64,000 nucleotides of DNA from Komarekiella delphini-convector SJRDD-AB1. GTDB taxonomy: Bacteria; Cyanobacteriota; Cyanobacteriia; Cyanobacteriales; Nostocaceae. Each line of letters starts with the position of its first letter. Positions within the stretch are counted from its first letter, which is position 1. The stretch spans positions 62,001 to 126,000 of the forward strand of contig NZ_VJXY01000015.1 of NCBI RefSeq assembly GCF_014831675.1. Reading direction: 5' to 3'. Positions 41,314-51,101 of this stretch are shown piece by piece. A model generated the notes under the pieces. It saw only the letters and a program-made list of their open reading frames with translations, did no database searches and was not told where the DNA came from. A program made the translations under genes and the position numbers.

Positions 41314-43677
41314 GGGACTCTTTGGCAAAGGTATAAATTCAATTTGTCCTGTACTGCTATTTCGCACAACTTTGACTAAATGAATATTTTCTTCGGAGCG
41401 ATCGCCACTTGGTTTAAAAGAAATTACTCCTGTAATTCCAGTTGCTTTAAAATTAGTATCAGCCATTGCCCGCTGCACATTTACACGACTGGGTGATGAT
41501 GTTTTTTCCAAAGCTGCTAGCAATGCACGAGTTGCATCGTAAGATAATGCAGTATGCCAGTTCTCTGCTTTTCCCCACAATTTATTAATTTGTTTAGGTA
41601 ATTCTTGATTGAAAAAACTTTTAGAATGCCAAGGTATAGCTACTACTGAGCCTGCTTCGTTTTCTGCTATTGCCTTGATTAGCTTGTTACTATCCAAACT
41701 ATCGCCGCCAACTATCAAATATTTATACTTTTTGGCATATTCGATTACTTGAACTGCTGGATCTGAGGTCAAACCGTCACTTGTAGGAAATAAAACTATA
41801 GCATCTGCTTTCTGTTCTCTTACCTGATCGATAGTGGATTCTAAATTATCAGACAAAGGTATCTCTGCTACTACTTGTCCACCTAATTCCGAAAATCTAG
41901 CTTTCATTTGTGCTTGTAGAGATTTACTATAGTTACTACCAGGATTAAAAAATATCGCTGCTTTACGTTTATTTTCTTGTTTGAGATAGTCAGCTAAAGT
42001 TTTGGCAATGACACGATTACTAGGAACAACACGAAAAAAGCAATTAGGATAATTTGATTTACATACCGTTGACAAATCTTCAGATGTCGCTGTAGCAGAA
42101 ACTAATAACAAGTTTTGTTCTTGATAAACATTGACAGCTTCTATAGTTGTATCACTTCTGAAATGACCTATCACAGCTAAAACATCACGTTTCTTTACTA
42201 AGTTTTCAGCTATTTTTTGGGAATCTTCAATTTTATTATTGTCACTAACAACTAAGATTTTTAAGCCAATTTTTTTAGTTTTATAGTCTTGATTAAATTC
42301 ATCTTGTGCTTGAGCAACACCACGCAAAATCTGTTTACTTGAGTTGATACTGTCATTATTGTTATTGCTGATAGGAGCGACAACAGCAATAGTATAAGTT
42401 TTAATTTTTTCAACTGCGAGGCGGGCATTATTGAGGTAAATTAAGGTTTCAGGGTCATGAGATTTTTGCCATGCCTGCTCGAACCAAATAATTGCTTCTT
42501 GGTAATTTTCCCGCGCGATCGCCTTTACACCTTTTTCTTTCTCTGGTAATTTAGTATTAATATTTGGCAAAAGAATCTCTTCACCACAACTCATATAGTC
42601 ATCTAGTGGGAAACTCCTGAGCCAAATTTTTGAACACCCATCAACTCCATTTAAATACCAGTAGCCGCTAGGTAATCCGAGTCCAAATAAAATAGCAGCA
42701 CCAACTACCCAACTTGGGATACGCGGCAAAGTGATCGGATTATTGAGGCGTTGCAAAATTACCTGCGTATTTTCAGGACGATTTTTCCAGTACGGCTCCA
42801 TCATTTGGTCGAGTAAATCGAAAAGCAATCGCCATCTAAATTTATCTAACCAATCCATCCAGGAATTTGAGTTATATGGTACTTTGTCTCGCCAAATTAA
42901 CTTACCTGTTTGGTGGTCTTCTTCAATATTAAAAGGAGGTTTTCCAGTTAGTAAATGGACAAAAGTTCGTCCCAAAGCAAAGAAATCTGATTGTGCTACT
43001 GCGTTACCTTTCATCTGCTCTGGTGGGGAGTAACCTGGTGTACCAATTATTGTATTATCTTGATGTTGCTGCAAATAAGTTTGTGCTAAATCCCTGACTG
43101 CTCCAAAGTCAATTAACACCAGTTGCCCATCTGGTCTGAGCATGATATTTGTCGGTTTAATATCGCGGTGAAAATATCCTTGAGCGTGAACTTGAGCTAA
43201 AATTTCTACTAGTTGCTTGAAGTAGGCGATCGCTTGCTCTGGTGTTACAGGTTTATGATTCTGATTCTCTAACCATTGTTGCAAATTTAAACCCTCAATT
43301 TTTTCCATCACTAAGCAGTGTAATGGCTCTGGATAATCTGGAAAATTTAATTCAAAGTATCCATCTGGATCAACTTGAGGAATTCCTGAATTGTTTAAGC
43401 GGCTCAATACCTCGGCTTCTCGCTTAAATAAATTGATGACTTTGTGTTTTTTTCCTAAATCACTAAACCGAGATAGACTCAACAGTTTGAGAACTTTTTT
43501 AATCCCGTTATCTTCTAACTCAAAAGTTCTGGCGAAGCCTCCAATACTCAAAAGTTTAATAACTCGATATCGATTTTCTATTAATAGATTTGCCCCACAA
43601 TTACGGCAGAAAACTTTGCCGTTGTCATTCATTGGATCAGCAGGGTTTGTACAATTGGGATTTAGGCAATAGCTCAT
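41278..43677 (-). CDS. Ser/Thr kinase fused to a branched-chain amino-acid-type binding protein
   Basis: 799 residues from ATG 43677. It starts with a zinc-ribbon-like segment (C4, C9, C24, C27), then a kinase domain at about 35-290: LLSIGGFARTF, HRDIKPTNIML, DFGAVRDL, PPEQMKG. A single membrane helix lies near 320-345 (WVVGAAILFGLGLPSGYWYL). From about 415 to 790 there is a periplasmic type-1 binding fold (VAPISNNNNDSINSSKQILR, VLAVIGHFRSDTTIEAVNVY, RVVPSNR, FFNPGSNYSKSL, VGGDSL). The topology suggests an external amino-acid or amide-like ligand controlling a cytoplasmic kinase. The ligand and targets are unknown. The 3' end overlaps convergent coaT by 36 bases. Confidence 0.88.
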   Translation of the reverse strand: MSYCLNPNCTNPADPMNDNGKVFCRNCGANLLIENRYRVIKLLSIGGFARTFELEDNGIKKVLKLLSLSRFSDLGKKHKVINLFKREAEVLSRLNNSGIPQVDPDGYFELNFPDYPEPLHCLVMEKIEGLNLQQWLENQNHKPVTPEQAIAYFKQLVEILAQVHAQGYFHRDIKPTNIMLRPDGQLVLIDFGAVRDLAQTYLQQHQDNTIIGTPGYSPPEQMKGNAVAQSDFFALGRTFVHLLTGKPPFNIEEDHQTGKLIWRDKVPYNSNSWMDWLDKFRWRLLFDLLDQMMEPYWKNRPENTQVILQRLNNPITLPRIPSWVVGAAILFGLGLPSGYWYLNGVDGCSKIWLRSFPLDDYMSCGEEILLPNINTKLPEKEKGVKAIARENYQEAIIWFEQAWQKSHDPETLIYLNNARLAVEKIKTYTIAVVAPISNNNNDSINSSKQILRGVAQAQDEFNQDYKTKKIGLKILVVSDNNKIEDSQKIAENLVKKRDVLAVIGHFRSDTTIEAVNVYQEQNLLLVSATATSEDLSTVCKSNYPNCFFRVVPSNRVIAKTLADYLKQENKRKAAIFFNPGSNYSKSLQAQMKARFSELGGQVVAEIPLSDNLESTIDQVREQKADAIVLFPTSDGLTSDPAVQVIEYAKKYKYLIVGGDSLDSNKLIKAIAENEAGSVVAIPWHSKSFFNQELPKQINKLWGKAENWHTALSYDATRALLAALEKTSSPSRVNVQRAMADTNFKATGITGVISFKPSGDRSEENIHLVKVVRNSSTGQIEFIPLPKSPLFEQSESTKSN

Positions 43678-44061
43678 ATCTATCAGCCAGATGAGTATTT
43701 TAGTGGGGCAATCTGATTAATTCATCTAGCGCAGGCAACATCAACGGACAAGATACCCGCACTCTCAAGGCGTAAATTTGTTTGCAACTAAATTTACCTT
43801 GCACATAACAATTAAATTAGAGTTAAATTTATTATTTTTTAATAGAATTCAAATATCTTAGTTTATAAAATAATCAGCTTAATTCATCAGGGTTATTATA
43901 GAGTAGAGAACAGCCAACAACGAGTACGACTGATTAATAACAATCATAAGATCTTCTTTGTTTATTTGTAGCTACATGCTTAGTAATGTATAATAAATTT
44001 CGAGAGTTCCGGGCCCTTGTCAAGTCTTAAATTGCTTGCAAGTGCTGCTAAGGTATGTTGT
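43678..44061. other. Gap between divergent genes, no feature seen
   Basis: AT-rich, with no frame longer than a short TTG-started extension of the next gene. It must hold promoters for both the kinase fusion gene and the MoaD-like gene. No riboswitch structure could be recognised. Confidence 0.5.
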
Positions 44062-44322
44062 ATGTCTAAATCTGCAATCACCATTACCGTCAAATTATTT
44101 GCTGCTTATCAAGAAGCCTTTGGGGTTTCAGAACTGATACTGAGAATTCCATCTGGTACACCGGTAAGTGCAGTATGCGATCGCCTCATAGCTGAACACC
44201 CTGAACTTACCCAATGGCGAGACGTAACCCGCTTTGGGATTAATTTAATATTTTCCGAACCAGATACCGAGTTGCAAGATGGCGATGAAGTAGTTTTAAT
44301 TCCACCCGTCAGCGGCGGTTAA
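44062..44322 (+). CDS. MoaD/ThiS-family sulfur carrier protein
   Basis: About 86 residues from ATG 44062, with AAGG upstream; a longer TTG-started frame from 44017 is less likely. The beta-grasp fold (ITITVKLFAAYQEAFGVSEL), LQDGDEVVLIPPVSGG and the C-terminal Gly-Gly show a ubiquitin-like sulfur carrier that is thiocarboxylated after adenylation. It could be MoaD for molybdopterin or a carrier for another pathway. No MoaE or adenylating enzyme is adjacent. It is convergent with the DUF11 gene, two bases from its end. Confidence 0.85.
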   Translation: MSKSAITITVKLFAAYQEAFGVSELILRIPSGTPVSAVCDRLIAEHPELTQWRDVTRFGINLIFSEPDTELQDGDEVVLIPPVSGG

Positions 44323-44324
44323 GC

Positions 44325-47114
44325 CTATTTCACTTTGGCGCGGAAGCGAATAAAGCCGTAAGAGTTAGCTGGCGTACCAGATTGAGATGCTGCGGGTAAA
44401 TCAGGCAAATCTGGATTCCGGGTAATATTAACCACCACAGCCCCGTTAGTATTAGTGCCGCAGTATGATGGTGTGGCTGGATCGTTAGCAGCATAAAAAC
44501 GTCCGCGATCGCCTGAGTCTTCTATATTGCTAAAGTAAACTGTAGGCGTATTAGAACCAATAGCAAAGGCAATACCTTGATTTGCTGTTGTTAAACCGCC
44601 ATCATTAGGAGTTTTACCATTAAAAGCAGTAGGAATAAAAGCAGTATTAACAGGAACTAAATCACAGAATTTAACATTAGTAGAGTTGCTAGGGCCCTTA
44701 GAGAGGAAGTAAATAGTGTATTCTAACTCATCCCCTGGCTTGACAGTGCCAGCATTAATTAATCCTCGCAAGTAGCTAGCAGGCCATTTACTATCATTAT
44801 CGTCAGCAGCATGGGGTGCTGGTACATAGTTGGTAGCACTAACAGCAACATCGCTGCGACCATCCACAATATCATTTAAGTCCTGACTATTAATGCGGGT
44901 AATGCGTTTAATTAACAAAAGCTTAGGAGTAGCAGTAACAATATTTAATGCTGTGAACAAAGTCGGATCATCGTCTGCGGTGTCGTTGGGATTATTACCA
45001 GTATTCACATTATCGTTAGCAGTTTGGAAAAAAGAATTGCCGAGGGTAGGTGGGTTAGTAGTAGCGCCAGCCGAGTCTGCATCTGTGAGCGCTGTGCCAA
45101 CTGTTCCAGAGGGATTATCGGGTGTGTTAAAGTTAGCACTTGCCTGGTTACTAATTGGATTGCCGCCATTGGCATTATTAATTGTGGCAGTGATGGTGAG
45201 TGTGATCGTGTCGCCTACACGTAAAGTACCAGAATTAGTAACAGCACCAGAGCCGTTGTAACTGGAATTGAGCGTGATATTATTCCCCGGAGTACTAGCA
45301 GTAATTGCCTTACTTACGAAGGTTAATTGTGCAGGCAAAAAATCGTTAATGACAAAGTTGATGGCGTCACTATTGCCAGGATTCAAGTTGGAATAAGTTA
45401 TCTGATACTGGACAACGTCACCCACGGTAACTGTAGCACTACTATCATTGTCTGTTAAGAAGCGAATGGATTTGATTCCTCTGACATTTGCTTGCTGGTT
45501 TGCGGTAATTACTAAAGGAGTAATTGTTGCTTCACTGGGGAAATATGTCCACGTATCTATTCCTTTAAAGTCTCCATAGCCGCTACTAAACTCATGCTCT
45601 CCTGTCGCACTATTGACTCCTCTAGCAGCATTTCGCGGGTTAGTAGCTCCTGTACCATCTAAATTAACTGTTATTGTTCCATTAGCAGTGGTGTAATTGC
45701 TGTCATTGTAATAAACTGTGGTCGGCCCAATCTGCTGACCATTTCGATCCAAAATGTTGGGAAACGCAGCAGGAGGGTTTTCCATTGTGATTTTAAACCC
45801 CAGAGGATTATTCTCAGCATCCAACATGGGGAAGTGATATTCGCCCGCCCTAGTGGTGATTTGAGCTTTGTAAGGTGAATTATTAGCTAGGGGTTGGAGA
45901 TTGGTTCCATTAGCATCCTTGCCATCCCACTGCACCACATTAAAGCCAGAAGACAGTGGGTTCTGTAGCACGCGATCGCTACTAGGGTCATATATACCAT
46001 CATTATTAGTGTCAATAATTATTTGATAACTACCACTAGTAGTAGAATCAAAACTAAAATAGCCTCCAACCCCAACAGAAGTTTGGTTCCCGCTTCCACC
46101 AGTCCCCCCTGTAAATTGGAAATTTGTCGGTTTTGCGGGAACAGGCGGTGTTGTCGGAATGCCCAAAGCGATAAGCGTTGTAGTGTTGTTGCGCTCAAAA
46201 AAAACTAGGTGAGTAACGTTTGTTGTTGTATCAGCAGCATTCGGATTTTGAACTTGTACACCACCAAAAAAGCTGAGAGCATTGCTACTAGAACTGGCAG
46301 AACGATAAAGTGTAGAACCGTTACTGTCAATATACCCACGGCTATTAGCAAAAAAGACGAAGCCAAAAGGATCAACTCCATTCATATCGGTTTCGTACCG
46401 ATACCCATCTTTAGTTTGAATATAAAGCTTAGAGTTGAGTCCCAGATCACTAGGAGCGCCTAAACCAGCATTTGCCCCCATACTCATAGCAATGAAGTTA
46501 GTAAATACCCGCCCTGGTTTGGTTGTGGTGTTGCTACTATCTCTGACTGTGATATCCCAAGCAGCTACCGCATAATTTTGGTCGCTATTTATCGGGAAAG
46601 GGTCAGTTACTCTTACAGGAGGAGGTTGATTAGTAGCAGCAGGGTTGGGCGAATGAAACTCAACTGTATAAATACCCGTTTCTGTAGCAGTGAATTTACA
46701 GGGGTCATACCCACCTGTATTTGGTAAAGGGCCTGCTGTTTCTTTGGCAATGGTGTTAATGAAACCCACGCCAGTAGTGGCATTAACATCACAAGAACCA
46801 TTTTGACCACCAAAGGGACTTGTATAAACAATATCTTGTGGGTTAGAGAAACTACTTGCAACACTAGACCCAAGATTAACAGTTTCTCCTTGTTGAACGT
46901 AGACTTGGAATTTCGGTTTCCTGATAATACCGGCAATGTTCGAGTTTGACCATTCTAGATAAGGTCTATATCCACCATCGGAGACTAAATCTTTACTGCC
47001 CTCAGCCCAGCTAGGCTGTATTCCCTGTCCCAAGATACATAAAAAAAAGGTTAAGCTACCTAGTAATTGTCCTTGGTAGCTGCTTAAAAATGGATGTTTG
47101 ATCCTAATATTCAT
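44325..47114 (-). CDS. Exported DUF11-repeat surface protein
   Basis: About 929 residues from ATG 47114; a TTG at 47135 is the longer alternative. A Sec signal peptide (LLGSLTFFLCILGQGIQPSWAEG) is followed by a beta-rich Gly/Asn/Thr region. Two DUF11-like domains are recognised: about 565-690 (VTVGDVVQYQITYSNLNPGN, LTFVSKAI, LRVGDTITLTITATI) and about 790-900 (VKPGDELEYTIYFLSKGPSN). DUF11 domains are immunoglobulin-like repeats of cell-surface proteins. It is the last gene of a five-gene same-strand run and is separated from the barrel gene by a palindrome. Confidence 0.8.
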   Translation of the reverse strand: MNIRIKHPFLSSYQGQLLGSLTFFLCILGQGIQPSWAEGSKDLVSDGGYRPYLEWSNSNIAGIIRKPKFQVYVQQGETVNLGSSVASSFSNPQDIVYTSPFGGQNGSCDVNATTGVGFINTIAKETAGPLPNTGGYDPCKFTATETGIYTVEFHSPNPAATNQPPPVRVTDPFPINSDQNYAVAAWDITVRDSSNTTTKPGRVFTNFIAMSMGANAGLGAPSDLGLNSKLYIQTKDGYRYETDMNGVDPFGFVFFANSRGYIDSNGSTLYRSASSSSNALSFFGGVQVQNPNAADTTTNVTHLVFFERNNTTTLIALGIPTTPPVPAKPTNFQFTGGTGGSGNQTSVGVGGYFSFDSTTSGSYQIIIDTNNDGIYDPSSDRVLQNPLSSGFNVVQWDGKDANGTNLQPLANNSPYKAQITTRAGEYHFPMLDAENNPLGFKITMENPPAAFPNILDRNGQQIGPTTVYYNDSNYTTANGTITVNLDGTGATNPRNAARGVNSATGEHEFSSGYGDFKGIDTWTYFPSEATITPLVITANQQANVRGIKSIRFLTDNDSSATVTVGDVVQYQITYSNLNPGNSDAINFVINDFLPAQLTFVSKAITASTPGNNITLNSSYNGSGAVTNSGTLRVGDTITLTITATINNANGGNPISNQASANFNTPDNPSGTVGTALTDADSAGATTNPPTLGNSFFQTANDNVNTGNNPNDTADDDPTLFTALNIVTATPKLLLIKRITRINSQDLNDIVDGRSDVAVSATNYVPAPHAADDNDSKWPASYLRGLINAGTVKPGDELEYTIYFLSKGPSNSTNVKFCDLVPVNTAFIPTAFNGKTPNDGGLTTANQGIAFAIGSNTPTVYFSNIEDSGDRGRFYAANDPATPSYCGTNTNGAVVVNITRNPDLPDLPAASQSGTPANSYGFIRFRAKVK

Positions 47115-47153
47115 AATCTTTTTGGCATCTGGCAACTACTAGTAATAAAAAGA

Positions 47154-47181
47154 GTAGAGACGTTGCATTGCAACGTCTCTA
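47154..47181. repeat. REP-like palindrome GTAGAGACGTTGCA
   Basis: GTAGAGACGTTGCA is followed by its near-perfect complement TGCAACGTCTCTA. A second copy lies at 56702-56730. It sits between two genes of the surface-protein run and may terminate or protect transcripts. Confidence 0.75.
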
Positions 47182-47189
47182 AACAACGT

Positions 47190-50100
47190 TTAAATTGATT
47201 CTGTTCTCTTAGGTTCCTGTTGCTGGGGCGGTGTAATTTTTTGTTGTCCAAAACCGTCAAATAATTCGTTGAGTTTAACCGTTAAACCTAAATAGAAGCC
47301 ACCTGCGGAACGTGTCCCGGAAAAATCTCGGTCATCAACTTGACCAAAAACATATCCAGTAGAAAGGCGCAAGTTAGGAGTAAGATAGTAGCCTGTTTCT
47401 ATAACAAAGCCTGTTTCAGTGTAGTTATCTTGACCAATCCAGCGAGCTTCACCCACTAAATCCATGCTGTATCCTAAGCGATATGTAGCTCGGATTTGCG
47501 CTAGATTTACCATACTAGTGCCAGCTAAATCACTGGCTATGTAAGAAGTGCTGTTACGCAGAGCATACTTGCCATAAAATTCCCATTGCCAATTGGGTGC
47601 ATAGATAGCTTCTAAAGCAAAGGTATGGTCTTCAGAACCCGTACCAGTACCTAAAAGAATGGTGTCAGGAATCACAGCCGGATTTTGGCGATATTCATAC
47701 CGCAACAAAGCATTAAACTGATCGTTGTTGGGGTCGCGGTAGGCTAAACCCACCTTTAGGTTAACTGTATCTGCCAGTAGCCCCGTCAGCTTTTGATTGG
47801 AAGAGTTGGCTTGTTGATAGCGCACTAAGGCTGTGAGAGCCGGAGAAATCTTACCCGTAGCAGCAGCAGAAATAACAGTGTTGGAACCACCAGACGAGGT
47901 ACGATGCTCGTAACGAGCGCTGGCTTGAAACTGTGGATTATCACTGTATTCTAGTCCGACGCTGTAGCTATCGCCTCCATTAAATGCGATCGCCGATGCT
48001 GCTTGACCAAATGCGTAAGGTTGAGCAAATTGCTGACCCGTCGCAGTCCGTCCGAAGAAGCTGCCAAATACGTGTTCATAAGCTAGGTTCAACCGCAATC
48101 CAGGAGCAATAGACCAACGGTTATTCAGACCAATTGCCCCTTGGGTAGTCATTTCATTCGCACCACCCAAAATAGAATAACGACCAGTCAAGGTAGTATC
48201 TGAACCAAGTTTGTGTTCGCCGTTGACACTTAAACTGGTGATAGAATTACCCGAAAATTGACCACGAGTGTAAAACTGTTGAGCAAGACTAACACTGACA
48301 CCAGGAATTACCGCCCAATTTAACCCCAAAACTGTACGGTCTGGATAAACACTATCAGCATCAGAAGATAAGGTGAGTTCATTTTGCGCTTGAAAAGTCA
48401 GATTCTTGACGATGGGAACTGTAAAGCGCGAACGCAACTGATCAGAATTACTATTTAGAGCATTGCTAGAGATGCGGTCTTCCCGATGACGATGAATCCA
48501 ATCCACATCAACGGTGGCGCTACCTAAGCGTTGTTGAATACCGGCGGTAATTGTTGTTAAGGAATTATCAACTTTACTACCAGGGATTGCCTCAGAACGT
48601 GGTGCAAACAGTTCTTCAAAAGTATCTAGCGGTTGAGGTGCAATACCGAAATTATCTTCGTGGTCATATTGCACTCTGACGTTAGTGCTTGAGGTCAATT
48701 TTCCTGTTACCTGCGCTCCATAGCGAGTTTGTCCTGGTACAAAGCTGATAGTGGCATTATTGGCAAAGCCTGTATCAGCAAAGCGATAATAGGCACGACC
48801 TTGAATACCATTAGCAATCTGTCCCTCAGCTTCTAAACGGTAGGCGTCACCGCTGACCTTTCCCATGAATTCAGAATCATTAGTAGAGTGGGCATATTCT
48901 GCGATTAACTTGCCCTTGTCACCTAAAGCGATGAGTGCATCTGCGCCATAGAGTTGAAAATCACGCACCCCCTGATTCTCTTGGATATAAGTTGCTCCTA
49001 ACCAACTTTCTGAGTTGAGGTTACGAGAGAGGTTATATTGCAAGCGACCAGCATAGATATTGCTATCAGAGTCTTGGCTGTCATATTGGTAGCTAACAAC
49101 CAGCCGACGTACTAGTACTTGTCCAGTCTGATCAATATCGGTGCGAAGCAGGGGTTCACGGAATAATAAAGTACCGCGATCGTAATCTATCTCGTAGTCT
49201 GGCCCTCGGTTCAGCTGTTTGCGTTCTAGTACAGTACCGGGACGATTGAGTTCTTCTAACTCGATAAAGACATTTTCGCTGCCTGGTTGTAGTAGTCTGC
49301 GAGACAGGAAGTAATAACCACTAGTGCCATCAGGAGCAATAGTATCTCGTTGAAATCCTTCTAAGTGATTGCCATAAAAACCTGTAATTTGTAGGTTTCC
49401 CAGGTTGTAATTAGCTTTAAAGCCGTGGAGTTGGCGAGTGATAGAAGTAAATTGCTGTGATAGACGAGCAAATTCTTCAGTATTGTAGTCACCCCACATG
49501 GCGTAATCAGGAGCAGATCCGGGGATACGAGTTGAACGCTCAATACGCAGAAATACGCTGTCAATCGAAGGAGCTAAAACATCAACTTTGGAGCTATCGC
49601 CATAGACAGGATAGTTTTGCTCGCTAAATTGGTAAGTTCTAAATAGGCGATTATCACAGTTGCAATCTTCGTTGAGACTACGAGAACTATTGTATGCACC
49701 CGTAAACAGCCACTCACCGATCGCACCAGTCGCAAATACTGCTGAGTGAAAATCCAATTGCGTTCTATTGTCTTTGTCAGGACGTAGGAAATCACGAAAA
49801 CTTCCATAATAATTAGTCCCTCTAGCACCCAAACGTAAATCCACTACCCCTGTCACCAAGCTAGGACGCAGTGCTGTTTCAAATTGCAGTTGAGTGAAAG
49901 CTTCTAAGTCATTAGCGATTGCCCGAATTCGGACAATTTGCGCCTTGAGATGCGATCGCAAAGTAGCCGCGAATTGTCCTGCTTTTGCCTCTACCTGAAA
50001 TCCGGGTTGATCGGGTTTTAAGTCCGCTCCTATCAACTCTCCAGCCGAAGGGATCAAGGTGACAACAGCATCTCGATTAGAGCGATTACCACTTGCATCC

Positions 50101-51101
50101 ACAAGTTGACCCCGAATTGTAGCCGTGGAACGTCCATCAGCTGGGATGCGGGACTCAACCGTTTCTACTGTTAGTTGCTGTGGCGCTCCTCGTACCGCTA
50201 TCCGCACTGTCACAGGGAGTTCTGTTCTTCCCACTACTTGTGCAGAGATAGTGTTATCACCTTCTTGTAGTGAGACACCGTACCATGTCTGCGTTACCAA
50301 GTTAGTACTAGCGTCGTTCTGTGTCCGTCCCACCAAAGAAGGGTCTACCAACTCGCCATTCACTCGCAATTCCACCTGACTGCCAACGGGAAATTGCACA
50401 ATCACTGTGGTAGCTGCTACATCTACAACACTGTCAACCGTGGGCGTTAGGATTTTTACCGTTGTTGAGTTTGGAGAAGGGGGAATTTTTTCTTTGTCCT
50501 CAGCTGCTACTGTAATTTCTTTTAAGCCTTTAGGCAATTGGGTATTATTTGCTGGTTGAAATGGTTGTATTTCTCTTGGGATTTTTTGCTTATTTTTGGC
50601 TCTTGCTGCAATTTCCCTTAAGCCTTTGGGCAGTTGGATATTATTTGCTGGTTGAAATGGTTGTATTTCGGTATTAGTTGGCTTAACATTTAGAGTTATA
50701 GTTTGGCTGGATATGTTGTATTCCTTAGATAATTCTTGGTTTTCGATACCACTTTCAACTGGTAAAGATGTTGTCGAAAAAAGGTTTTCGCTAGTTTGTA
50801 TTTGCATGTCCTCAATGGCTTCGGCTTTGACTATGGTGGGATACAAAACGAGGCTGATAGCTCCTATAAAAAACCACATCCACAACGACGAGGATGATTT
50901 CTGGACATAGGAAGCACAGAGAAGATTCCCCTCTACGCTGTGCACCTCGTCGCTCCTCTGCCTCTTTTGAATGCCCAATGCCTTATGTCTTATGCCCCAA
51001 GCAGCTGGGCGGCTTGATAACAAAGCCACAAACAAGGTTTTCCCCCCGCTTTCCATGAACCTCAATTTGAAAATAGTTGTATGGTGCAGTCTCGGTTTCA
51101 T
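47190..51101 (-). CDS. Large outer-membrane beta-barrel surface protein
   Basis: 1303 residues from ATG 51101, whose ATGA overlaps the stop of the previous gene. The hydrophobic segment MWFFIGAISLVLYPTIVKAE at 75-94 is the probable signal region; the 40 or so residues before it include repeat-derived sequence. Then come a duplicated EIQPFQPANN-LPKGL segment (about 140-205), Ig-like domains (VKILTPTVDSVVDV, PVTVRIAVRG, RSTATIRGQLVDASGN) and, from about 430, a long alternating aromatic/polar region to the C-terminal LGLTVKL, as in porin-type barrels. The phrases PDYEIDYDRGTLLFREPL and LQYNLSRNLNSESWLGATYI fit barrel strands. No pore or receptor function can be named. It is translationally coupled to the SdrD-like gene. 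Confidence 0.78.
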   Translation of the reverse strand: MKPRLHHTTIFKLRFMESGGKTLFVALLSSRPAAWGIRHKALGIQKRQRSDEVHSVEGNLLCASYVQKSSSSLWMWFFIGAISLVLYPTIVKAEAIEDMQIQTSENLFSTTSLPVESGIENQELSKEYNISSQTITLNVKPTNTEIQPFQPANNIQLPKGLREIAARAKNKQKIPREIQPFQPANNTQLPKGLKEITVAAEDKEKIPPSPNSTTVKILTPTVDSVVDVAATTVIVQFPVGSQVELRVNGELVDPSLVGRTQNDASTNLVTQTWYGVSLQEGDNTISAQVVGRTELPVTVRIAVRGAPQQLTVETVESRIPADGRSTATIRGQLVDASGNRSNRDAVVTLIPSAGELIGADLKPDQPGFQVEAKAGQFAATLRSHLKAQIVRIRAIANDLEAFTQLQFETALRPSLVTGVVDLRLGARGTNYYGSFRDFLRPDKDNRTQLDFHSAVFATGAIGEWLFTGAYNSSRSLNEDCNCDNRLFRTYQFSEQNYPVYGDSSKVDVLAPSIDSVFLRIERSTRIPGSAPDYAMWGDYNTEEFARLSQQFTSITRQLHGFKANYNLGNLQITGFYGNHLEGFQRDTIAPDGTSGYYFLSRRLLQPGSENVFIELEELNRPGTVLERKQLNRGPDYEIDYDRGTLLFREPLLRTDIDQTGQVLVRRLVVSYQYDSQDSDSNIYAGRLQYNLSRNLNSESWLGATYIQENQGVRDFQLYGADALIALGDKGKLIAEYAHSTNDSEFMGKVSGDAYRLEAEGQIANGIQGRAYYRFADTGFANNATISFVPGQTRYGAQVTGKLTSSTNVRVQYDHEDNFGIAPQPLDTFEELFAPRSEAIPGSKVDNSLTTITAGIQQRLGSATVDVDWIHRHREDRISSNALNSNSDQLRSRFTVPIVKNLTFQAQNELTLSSDADSVYPDRTVLGLNWAVIPGVSVSLAQQFYTRGQFSGNSITSLSVNGEHKLGSDTTLTGRYSILGGANEMTTQGAIGLNNRWSIAPGLRLNLAYEHVFGSFFGRTATGQQFAQPYAFGQAASAIAFNGGDSYSVGLEYSDNPQFQASARYEHRTSSGGSNTVISAAATGKISPALTALVRYQQANSSNQKLTGLLADTVNLKVGLAYRDPNNDQFNALLRYEYRQNPAVIPDTILLGTGTGSEDHTFALEAIYAPNWQWEFYGKYALRNSTSYIASDLAGTSMVNLAQIRATYRLGYSMDLVGEARWIGQDNYTETGFVIETGYYLTPNLRLSTGYVFGQVDDRDFSGTRSAGGFYLGLTVKLNELFDGFGQQKITPPQQQEPKRTESI
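50971..50998. repeat. STRR inside the barrel protein coding sequence
   Basis: Four 7-base units, ATGCCCA, ATGCCTT, ATGTCTT, ATGCCCC, encode GIRHKALGIQ on the minus strand, just before the signal-like helix. STRRs normally lie between genes. Confidence 0.75.

Noticed and set aside
43978-44061. Riboswitch in front of the MoaD/ThiS-like gene
   Set aside because: No conserved thiamine, molybdenum cofactor or cobalamin motif could be recognised.
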